A DNA stretch of 64,000 nt, taken from contig JAQGHU010000057.1 of NCBI GenBank assembly GCA_028291515.1, positions 1 to 64,000 of the forward strand. Reading direction: 5' to 3'. Positions within the stretch are counted from its first letter, which is position 1. Each line of letters opens with the position of its first letter. This stretch comes from Schlesneria sp. Its GTDB lineage: Bacteria > Planctomycetota > Planctomycetia > Planctomycetales > Planctomycetaceae. Both the position numbers and the translations under genes were made by a program. The notes beneath the pieces were generated by a model that made no database searches, was not told the DNA's origin, and saw nothing but the letters and a program-made list of their open reading frames with translations. Shown here piece after piece: positions 51,644 to 59,115 of the stretch.

Positions 51644-53359
51644 TCAGCGCGTCGTGACGGCCGTCGCCTTGGGGCGACCTAACAGCACTGTTGATTCCTG
51701 GCCTTCGTTGTTCATCAGCAGATCCGCAGCACCATCTTTATTGATGTCTGCGGCAGCAAGCCCACGCGTGTTGAAAATCTGCTGGGACAGGCCGAGTTTG
51801 TCTGTCACCTCTTCAAACTGTCCCTGACCTTTATTGCGGAAGCAGCGGTTCGTTCCTTTCAAGCAACCGACAATCAGATCGAGCTTCCCATCAGAGTCAA
51901 AGTCGATCGCCGTTGCGGAAACGGCGACACCCATCGGCTGAGCAATCGCTCCAGACTGTGCTGTCACATCGGTCAGCACTCCGTTTCGGTTGGCGAACAG
52001 TCGGCTGACTCCATCTTGAGGAACAAACAGTTCGGGCAATCCATCACCATTCAGATCCGCCAGCAACGGCCGGATGGCTCCGGACCGAAACTGAATTGTG
52101 CCCGGCTTGGCTTCGACGAATCCCTTAGGTGTGCCATAGGCCAGAACGCCTGTTCCCGCACAATAGACGAAGTCGGAACGACCATCGTGGTTGATGTCCG
52201 CCACCAGCAAGTGATCTCCCTTGAGTCGCCCTGCAATCCCTTCCGGGCCTAAATTGGCGGCAGTCGAGACATCTTCGAACCCAGCCCCCGTGTTACGGTA
52301 TAGACGCAGACCGAGAAACCCATTGGAGAGCATGACATCTGGGCGTTTATCAGCGTCATAGTCGAGCCACGCCGCACCGGTCAGGTTGTAGTAATCTTCC
52401 TTTGGCAGCAGGGCTGAGTCGTCCTTGAAGCCCGTTCCCTGGTTGGTCAACAGTTTTGGCCCCGATGATGTTGCCAGCAGCAAGTCGGGCTTCCCATCCG
52501 CGTTGTAATCAGCCCATTCCGCGGCTTTGGCCCCGCCGGAATAGGGCAACGGCAATTCGCTTAGCGACGTACCGTCCATCTTCATCAAGGTGACTCGCCC
52601 CATGCCGTAGAAGCAGAAATCCGGTTTGCCGTCCCCGTCGGCATCAGCAATCGAAACTCCGCGGGCATCCGGTCCAACCGAACTGACTCCCGCGATGTGA
52701 GTGAACCCCGGCATCCCCTCGATCGCTCGGAAATCATCGCCGCCCCAGCCAACAAAATCGCGAGGTGCGTTGTAGTCCTGGACTCGCAGACTGACTTTCA
52801 TTCGCTGAATCTTTGCATTGCGCAACTGCAATGCGTTCTTGTCGCCGTCGACCATGCAGGGAACAACAACTTCCTGCCCGGCCAGCATTGATTGAACAGC
52901 CGCCGCCAACTTGTCAGGTGATCCCGCATAGCTACGGAGCATGTACGGCTCGCCGTGGCTCATGTTCCACCACTCGCCGCCGTTGTAGGCCTGGTACCAG
53001 TAGTTGCCGATGCAGGTCTCGCTGGCACCGCCATTGTTAAAGAAGACCGCGGTCTTGCCCGGTTCGGCCCAGTCCATGATCGCTTTCCATTCGCGTTCAT
53101 GGAAGCCGCCGCGACCGATATTGTGTTTGGCGGTCTCACCCGCCATCACCCCTTTCAGATCTTGCACCTTTCGGAACAGGATCAGGTTACGTTCCTTATC
53201 GACCTTCTCGATTCGAAGAACCGAAATCGACGTCGATTCCTGAACAATACGCCCCAGCGTGTAGGCGATTTCCACGTAGGCCAAGGCTGGCTGAGTCAGA
53301 TAGAGCCAGGCGAACAGAAACCCCAGTCCGACTCGCGAAATGTGACGTGATGTCGGCAT
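51644..53359 (-). CDS. Exported FG-GAP/VCBS repeat protein with an N-terminal domain shared with a neighbour
   Basis: 571 residues from the ATG at 53359 (GGAG seven bases upstream); signal peptide ends near residue 27 (ALA). Residues about 28-185 form a module also seen in the gene at 57712-58293. Residues about 210-560 carry FG-GAP-type calcium-binding repeats: DADGDGKPD, DYNADGKPD, DYDADKRPD, DINHDGRSD, DLNGDGLPE, DFDSDGKLD and DINKDGAAD, seven in all, each followed by a short beta blade. The repeats form an integrin-alpha-like propeller. Probably extracellular or periplasmic adhesion or binding protein. Same operon as a TPR and a PQQ-propeller gene. Confidence 0.85.
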   Translation of the reverse strand: MPTSRHISRVGLGFLFAWLYLTQPALAYVEIAYTLGRIVQESTSISVLRIEKVDKERNLILFRKVQDLKGVMAGETAKHNIGRGGFHEREWKAIMDWAEPGKTAVFFNNGGASETCIGNYWYQAYNGGEWWNMSHGEPYMLRSYAGSPDKLAAAVQSMLAGQEVVVPCMVDGDKNALQLRNAKIQRMKVSLRVQDYNAPRDFVGWGGDDFRAIEGMPGFTHIAGVSSVGPDARGVSIADADGDGKPDFCFYGMGRVTLMKMDGTSLSELPLPYSGGAKAAEWADYNADGKPDLLLATSSGPKLLTNQGTGFKDDSALLPKEDYYNLTGAAWLDYDADKRPDVMLSNGFLGLRLYRNTGAGFEDVSTAANLGPEGIAGRLKGDHLLVADINHDGRSDFVYCAGTGVLAYGTPKGFVEAKPGTIQFRSGAIRPLLADLNGDGLPELFVPQDGVSRLFANRNGVLTDVTAQSGAIAQPMGVAVSATAIDFDSDGKLDLIVGCLKGTNRCFRNKGQGQFEEVTDKLGLSQQIFNTRGLAAADINKDGAADLLMNNEGQESTVLLGRPKATAVTTR

Positions 53360-53427
53360 CCAGATTCTCCTGACAGGCTGCGACACGGCTGCCGCTTTGA
53401 ATTCCTAAGCGTCTCTCTTCGACTCGA

Positions 53428-56400
53428 TCAGTTGCGTGCTGCAACAGGGAATCCCGCCAGGCGTTCTTGGGCCGCTTTGGCCCATTCGGTGTCGGGGTAG
53501 TCCTTCAGCACCTTCTCGAGCAGGCGGATCGCCTGCTTTGGTTGATCCATCTCCTGGAACACGCGTGAGGCTTCGAGCAACGCCACGGCACACCATTCGG
53601 GATAGTCGTATGTGAACGGAACGACCAGTAACGCATTGGCGGCTTCCGGCAGACGCTTTTGTTCCAAACGACAAAGGGCCAGTTGATACTGCGACTTGGC
53701 AGCCACTTCCGTCGCCGTTTCATTAATGACTTGCTGATAGGTATTCGCCGCGTTGTCGTACTGCTTCTGATTCTGCCACGCCCATGCGATCCCATAGCGT
53801 GCTTCGTATTTCCAAGGGCTTTGACCGAAGCGACCAATCAAGGTTTCATGCGCCTGTCGACTCTGATCCCACTGACCGGCTAAAGCGTAGGCATGGCCCA
53901 GACGCAACAAAATGCGATCGCTGAGTCCCGCGATGTTCTGTAACGGACCTTGATCGCGGAATGGCACCCACAACTCAATCGCTTTCGGCCAAGCCTTCAA
54001 CTGCATCTGGCACTCACCAGCTCGAAGGCGGGCTTCCGGGGCGAGCGGGCTTTTGTCATTGGCGACCACCGCTGCAAACTGGGAGTACGCGCTGGTCGGA
54101 TCGTTCTTTGCCAGCAAGCAACTTCCCATACGCAGATGCAATCGCTCTTCGACTTCAGCAGTCGGTTCCTGCATCAGCGCATCGTCCAGCAGTGCGATAG
54201 CGCGATCAAACTCGTCCCGCCGAGCGTGCATTTCCGCCAACTCCAACCGAGCCAGGACGCTCAGCGGTGAATCCTGTCGAGCGGCGATTAAGGCCGCGTA
54301 TTGATCCCGGGCGAGTTTTTCGGCTGGTTGCAGGGGAATCGCGGTCAGGGGGAACTCTGGGAGACGCTGATTGACAACCCCCTTCAATACGACCGGCTTC
54401 TTCGCCGCTTCTTCGGCCTGTTTCTTTAAGGCTTCGTCGACGAGTTTCTTACGTACAGCATCGACTTCTACATCGGCGATCCATTGGTAACACCAGGCCG
54501 CTTCGTACAGCATCTGTTGATGAACGTCTGAGCCCGTTAATTTCTGCTGAACGGCCTGACCCGCTTGAGCAACAAAGTACTGGGCGATCTCCGTCAGTTG
54601 CTTGGTGGCATCCTGCACTTGTTGATTGGCCGCGTTAATTTCGTCCGGCTTCGCATCCGACCGCACCAGGATTGCCCGCGCGGCGACGAGTCGCGGTGCA
54701 TGTTCTTCGCGGCGGCATTGACCAGCCCGCCAGGCCGATTCTGGCGCTTCCGGACTAGTGCCGAATCGTTGCTTCAGGTTTTCGAACTGCGTTCGGGCTT
54801 CGGCGAGTTTCGCAACGTCCAGCTTTGCCTGATCTTTACGTGCCACTTCCTTGATGGCCAGGCCGTGATGGTATTGCATCAATGGAGCCCACGCGGCTCG
54901 TGCGGGATCGTTCATCAGAGCATGTTCGTAGTTCGCTCGGCCCTCCTGAAGTGCTGCTGCCGCTTCGGCGGGCTTGTTCTGGCTGCGCAGCAGAGTTGCC
55001 ATTCGCAGGTAAGCCAGCGGAGCGACCGGCGATTGCTTGAAGGGATCGTTCTTGAAACGATTCAGTTCGTTCAAGGCCCCGTTTTGATCGTTCATGTCCA
55101 CCAGGCAATTCGCTCGTTCGAAAGCGGCGAAGGCCGCCTGCGGTGATGTGCCGAACTGCTGTCCGATTCGCTCGAATGCTTGCCGCGCCGTCGCCAGTCG
55201 CTGGTTTCGTTCTTGCGGTTCGGCAATCTGCACTGCTACTCTTTGATGGCAATAGCCCAGCTTCAACAAGGCATCTGGAATCTGCGGCGCGGCCTTCTGC
55301 GGTTCATTTCCCTGGGCTGAAACAAATGCATCCAGCGACTTGATCGCAGCCGTCAGAGCTTCGATTTGTCGTCCTGCCGCCAGGGCGTCACTGGTATCGG
55401 TCGGCATCGCCCGCAACAGACAATCGGCGTGATAGTACGGGATGACTCCCAGTTCACCGGTGCAATCGGCTGGTGGGATCGCTGCCAGCAGCTTCAGTGC
55501 TGTCGCGTAATCGCCAAGTCGATATTGAGCCAGCGCCTGGCGGCCGCGTGCCAATGATGCGTAAGTGAACTCAGGGGCTTTGTCGAGGACTGTCTGGTAT
55601 CGCTTGACCGCTTCGCCAAACCATTTCGCGATCTCGGGGTTCTTACTTACCGGATTGTTCGGTTCGACTACGGCCGCTCTGACGTAGGCGTTCTCGGCCT
55701 GGCGAAACAAGACTTCGGGCAGGAAAATGCTCTTGGGGAACGTTTGTTGGAATTGATTACCCGCCTGATCCGACTGGTCAAATTGTCCGGCAAAGTGCAA
55801 CGCGGTCACTCGCCGCTGCAGAAACTGCTCATTGCGATCAGGAGCAAGGTTCTCTTTGAAGCCGGTTTCATAGGTCGCCGCGGCTTGGGGATACAGCTTA
55901 GCGAGCTGTTGATCGTCGCCAAGTTCCAGCAGGATTTCCGCTCGTCGCAGTTTTGCGTCCGGGTCTTGAGCGATCAACTGATTGGCTCGGTCCGCTGCCT
56001 GGGTCAGGCTGCCGATCGCTGCCGTGAGCGCTTGCGTGTAGGGTTGAGCCTGGGCGGGATCGGCCGCACCAAGTTGTGCTCGCCCCAGCCAGAGCAGAGC
56101 ACGATCGCCAAGCTGCGGATGTGGCACCAAAGGCTGCAGTGTTTGGACAGCTTGAGGGAACAGTCGAGATTCCATCTGACACATGCCGGCTCGCAATTGA
56201 GCTTCTGGAACAAGCGGCGACTGGGGATACTGCTGTGCGAAGCTGGCAAATCGAGCGAGTGAATCGGCGGTTTTCTTTTGCTCGAACAGCAGGATCCCCC
56301 AATAAAAGCTGGCGCGACTGACGTACTCGGGCGGCGATTTGATCAAGACTTCCAGTCGAGTTTTCTCCTCCGGCTGGTTCTGGAACGCCGCCTGGTTTTG

Positions 56401-57324
56401 CAGAGCCTGTAGTGATGCCGCCTTTTGCTTGTCGTAACCCTTGATCACTGCATCATACAAGGTGACGGCTTCGTCTCGCTCGTCGGCGACATGATGCACG
56501 CGTGCCAGCAAATACTGAGCATGAACGCCGAATACGGGATCCGTAAATGGGACTAGTTGAGCCAGTGAGCGACCAGCCGCGACGTAATCTTTCAGCAGAT
56601 AGCTGACGTGTCCATGCAAATACAACAGCGTCGGACGATACTTGCTCTTCTGTGTTGATTCGCTCGCCAAGGCGGGATTCAGCAGATCATTAGCTTCCTT
56701 AAGCTTTTCCAGACGAAGCAGCAGTTCGATCTGATCGCAAACCGCGCGGTTCGACCATTCGGTATCTGACAGCACTAGTTCGGCTGCGGGAGCCGGTGTG
56801 ATCTTCGTCCGAGCGAGAAACGCCGCAGACGCCTCGCCAAATCGCTGAGCCCCGGGTGTGAATTGCTGGTTGGCGTTGTTGCGATGCTGGGCCACTTCTT
56901 GCGGCTTGGCGATCCCTTGTGCGAGCGATTCATGACCAAGGCCACGATGAGCGAGCCCCAGGTAGTACAGCGCCAGCGGTCGCTCGACGAAATCTGGAAC
57001 ACCCACGACAGGGTTCAGATTTTCGATGGCCGCTTTGTAATCCTTCTGGGGTGCTTCCAGCAGACTCAGGGCGAGTCCATATCTGGCCAGGTTCACGTCC
57101 TTCTGATTGCCGAACGACTTCAGGTATTCACGATAACGTTCGGTGGCGGGGCCGAACTGCTTTTCGTTGTAGGCTTTGTTCGCCGCGTTGAGCACTTGAG
57201 CCGCGAGCTCTTCTGGTTTGAGCTGAGCTGGCGGCTGAGCCATTGCGAGCGAGGCCTGCACGACGAAACAGCAGGCCAGGATCCAGCGAGACTGCGAACA
57301 CAGATCACTCAACCGGTCAGTCAT
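53428..57324 (-). CDS. Very large exported TPR protein
   Basis: 1298 residues from the ATG at 57324 (GAGGG upstream). A signal peptide covers about residues 1-29 (ending LAMA). Almost the whole mature protein is tetratricopeptide-like repeats, e.g. AYNEKQFGPATERYREYLKS, ALYYLGLAHRGLG, ALFAKNDPTSAYSQF-type repeats, and near the end KYEARYGIAWAWQNQKQYDN and AIRLLEKVLKDYPDTEWAKA. At least twenty repeat units can be seen by eye, suggesting a long superhelix that binds partners. It contains the wording of YbgF/BamD-like outer-membrane scaffolds, but no specific family was recognised. First gene of the exported-protein operon. Confidence 0.8.
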   Translation of the reverse strand: MTDRLSDLCSQSRWILACCFVVQASLAMAQPPAQLKPEELAAQVLNAANKAYNEKQFGPATERYREYLKSFGNQKDVNLARYGLALSLLEAPQKDYKAAIENLNPVVGVPDFVERPLALYYLGLAHRGLGHESLAQGIAKPQEVAQHRNNANQQFTPGAQRFGEASAAFLARTKITPAPAAELVLSDTEWSNRAVCDQIELLLRLEKLKEANDLLNPALASESTQKSKYRPTLLYLHGHVSYLLKDYVAAGRSLAQLVPFTDPVFGVHAQYLLARVHHVADERDEAVTLYDAVIKGYDKQKAASLQALQNQAAFQNQPEEKTRLEVLIKSPPEYVSRASFYWGILLFEQKKTADSLARFASFAQQYPQSPLVPEAQLRAGMCQMESRLFPQAVQTLQPLVPHPQLGDRALLWLGRAQLGAADPAQAQPYTQALTAAIGSLTQAADRANQLIAQDPDAKLRRAEILLELGDDQQLAKLYPQAAATYETGFKENLAPDRNEQFLQRRVTALHFAGQFDQSDQAGNQFQQTFPKSIFLPEVLFRQAENAYVRAAVVEPNNPVSKNPEIAKWFGEAVKRYQTVLDKAPEFTYASLARGRQALAQYRLGDYATALKLLAAIPPADCTGELGVIPYYHADCLLRAMPTDTSDALAAGRQIEALTAAIKSLDAFVSAQGNEPQKAAPQIPDALLKLGYCHQRVAVQIAEPQERNQRLATARQAFERIGQQFGTSPQAAFAAFERANCLVDMNDQNGALNELNRFKNDPFKQSPVAPLAYLRMATLLRSQNKPAEAAAALQEGRANYEHALMNDPARAAWAPLMQYHHGLAIKEVARKDQAKLDVAKLAEARTQFENLKQRFGTSPEAPESAWRAGQCRREEHAPRLVAARAILVRSDAKPDEINAANQQVQDATKQLTEIAQYFVAQAGQAVQQKLTGSDVHQQMLYEAAWCYQWIADVEVDAVRKKLVDEALKKQAEEAAKKPVVLKGVVNQRLPEFPLTAIPLQPAEKLARDQYAALIAARQDSPLSVLARLELAEMHARRDEFDRAIALLDDALMQEPTAEVEERLHLRMGSCLLAKNDPTSAYSQFAAVVANDKSPLAPEARLRAGECQMQLKAWPKAIELWVPFRDQGPLQNIAGLSDRILLRLGHAYALAGQWDQSRQAHETLIGRFGQSPWKYEARYGIAWAWQNQKQYDNAANTYQQVINETATEVAAKSQYQLALCRLEQKRLPEAANALLVVPFTYDYPEWCAVALLEASRVFQEMDQPKQAIRLLEKVLKDYPDTEWAKAAQERLAGFPVAARN

Positions 57325-57711
57325 GGGCGCCCTCAAGGTCAAAAGTCGTTGACCCCACGATCGGACTGACTGACTTTCAAACTGGCAGCTTCCGACCGAG
57401 CGGATACGCATCAGCGGTCGTCAGTGTGTGGGGCGAACTATCGCCAAGTCAAATAAAGATTGGACACGAAAATCTTGCGGCCAGTCGCCGAGACTGACCT
57501 GAAACCACACCCGCGCCGCGACGGCGCGGGTGTAGTCGTCAGGTTCAAACACGTTGGCCCGCGTTTGTTTGCTGTTATTCAGGAATTGAAACATCACGGA
57601 ATTTGGCGTCCGGAATTTCACAGAGACTCACTCGAACGAGAGGCAAAATTCCAGTATTAAGAGTTGGCATCAGTCGCCAATTGGTTACGGCCCTCTCGCA
57701 GGAATTTTCAC
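57325..57711. other. Divergent intergenic region with a cruciform
   Basis: About 390 bases between the TPR operon and a small secreted-protein gene. It holds both promoters and a strong inverted repeat at 57507-57533. No gene seen. A TTGACT on minus near 57450 could be a -35 element, but no matching -10 was identified. Confidence 0.5.
57507..57533. repeat. REP-like palindrome (12-bp stem)
   Basis: ACACCCGCGCCG and CGGCGCGGGTGT form a perfect 12-bp stem with a CGA loop; flanking CCTGA (57498-57502) and TCAGG (57539-57543) extend it across an internal loop. No U-tract. It resembles the hairpin at 17535-17557 in shape, suggesting a class of dispersed palindromes. Confidence 0.65.
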
Positions 57712-58293
57712 ATGCCGCTGTCTCGCCGTATCCTTTGTTGCAGCTTACTGATGAGCGCAGTCGTTGCATTCGGAGCGGGATCTGCTTTCGCGTTCATTCA
57801 GAATTTGTTCCCGCTGCAGGAATTCATCGACGACAGTGACTACTTATTTTCTGCCACCATCGAGAAGGTCGACCCGGCTAAACCTTCAGCGGTCATCTTT
57901 CTGAAGGATCAACTCAAAGGGGACGCTCCGTTCCAGAGGATTCCCATCAATCTGACGGGAGACAAACAGAAGCATACGCCCCAATTGCTGAAACGAATCG
58001 CCGTAGACTTGCCGGTCGTTGTCGGCGTCAAAAAGCAGTCCGAAGGCAAGTTCATGATGTTGGTCTTCACGAATGGGACCTGGTTCCAGGTACTCGGCCA
58101 GACGGAAGATGGTCAAACTCGCTGGGCGTTCACTCACTGCGAGATCTATCTCCGCCGGACCTATGCCGGCACCACCGACGACCTGAAAAAAATCATCACG
58201 GATGTTCTCGAAAAGAAGGCCAAGGCTCCGGCCCCAAACGCCAAGGAACCGGCCGGCTTCGGACCGGTGATCAAGGCGGTTGAGAATCCGTGA
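57712..58293 (+). CDS. Small secreted protein sharing a domain with the FG-GAP protein
   Basis: 193 residues from the ATG at 57712 (AGGA upstream); signal peptide about 1-27 (ending AFA). The mature part resembles the N-terminal 160 residues of the FG-GAP protein 5 kb away. The shared order is an opening 'L..I....D.....I.KVD' segment, 'LKG', a 'PVVVGV/TAVFF' beta segment, a 'NGTW.QVLGQ / IGNYWYQAYNG' motif, 'RRTYAG / LRSYAG', then 'L...I..VL'. The protein ends in a Lys/Ala/Pro-rich tail. Function unknown. Because the stand-alone and fused forms lie on either side of the same intergenic region, they may act together. Confidence 0.7.
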   Translation: MPLSRRILCCSLLMSAVVAFGAGSAFAFIQNLFPLQEFIDDSDYLFSATIEKVDPAKPSAVIFLKDQLKGDAPFQRIPINLTGDKQKHTPQLLKRIAVDLPVVVGVKKQSEGKFMMLVFTNGTWFQVLGQTEDGQTRWAFTHCEIYLRRTYAGTTDDLKKIITDVLEKKAKAPAPNAKEPAGFGPVIKAVENP

Positions 58294-58296
58294 CCA

Positions 58297-59115
58297 TCAG
58301 GCAATGTGCAATACTCTTTTGATGACGGGAACGAGCACGAGCGTGAGAATCACATAAGCGATCATCCACGGGGGGAGGCCAATCCACTGGCTGCCGAGAT
58401 CGAACCCCAGCGGATGATACCTTTCCAAATCGACTTCTGTCTGGCTTAATCGCTCGCCCTGTTGCTGTTGTTGCGGTGCGAAGTATGTCCATTGACCGAC
58501 ACGCAACTGGTGAAATGCCGATTCACCCTGATGTCGCAACGTGATTTGAAAGTCACCCGGTTCGGGCAGACGAATCATCCATTCAGCAATACCGGTCGGG
58601 GGAGATTGTGAATCGGATCGGACGGCCTGAATCGGGGGCGAGACCAGCCCCAGTTCCGCTATTGGCAGAATATGAGTCAACTTGCCAACAGAAGACGCCG
58701 GATAATGGGCTCGGATGACGAGTGGCTCACCGATGCGAGGCGGGATGTAGTCGAACCGTTCACCGGCCCACATCGCCAACACCGCGACTGGAATCAGAAC
58801 TACTGCCAGCACGCGCAGGTCCGCGACAAGCTGGATTCCCTTGATTTGTCCGGTGGTGCTTCGCACTCGTGCGATAGCCTGCATGTCTCCTTCGGACTTC
58901 GCTTCGGCCTTCAATTGCTTCAAGCGGCGCAAATCGGCTGCGCAGCAATGCAGGAAGTGCTGATTTGTCACTCTCTTCCGTAGGAGAGTCATCGTCAAGG
59001 CCGTGCCCAACGCGAACAATAGCAGTGAGAGATCGCGTGGTAGCCACAGCAACCACCCCAGCGGGTAGTCGATAACTTCGGTCAGCGAGTTCAGCCACGG
59101 GATGATCTTGTTCAT
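58297..59115 (-). CDS. EMC3/TMCO1 (DUF106, Oxa1 superfamily)-like membrane protein
   Basis: 272 residues from the ATG at 59115, which overlaps the stop of the upstream gene by four bases (ATGA). Two membrane segments at about 21-44 (WLLWLPRDLSLLLFALGTA) and 99-116 (VLAVVLIPVAVLAMW) flank a basic, coiled-coil-like cytoplasmic stretch (ADLRRLKQLKAEAKSEGDMQ). This is the topology and wording I know from archaeal DUF106 and eukaryotic EMC3/TMCO1, relatives of YidC. A soluble outer domain (about 120-245) and a third membrane segment (about 250-268, WMIAYVILTLVLVPVI) follow, which is unlike archaeal DUF106. A role in membrane insertion is inference. Confidence 0.65.
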   Translation of the reverse strand: MNKIIPWLNSLTEVIDYPLGWLLWLPRDLSLLLFALGTALTMTLLRKRVTNQHFLHCCAADLRRLKQLKAEAKSEGDMQAIARVRSTTGQIKGIQLVADLRVLAVVLIPVAVLAMWAGERFDYIPPRIGEPLVIRAHYPASSVGKLTHILPIAELGLVSPPIQAVRSDSQSPPTGIAEWMIRLPEPGDFQITLRHQGESAFHQLRVGQWTYFAPQQQQQGERLSQTEVDLERYHPLGFDLGSQWIGLPPWMIAYVILTLVLVPVIKRVLHIA

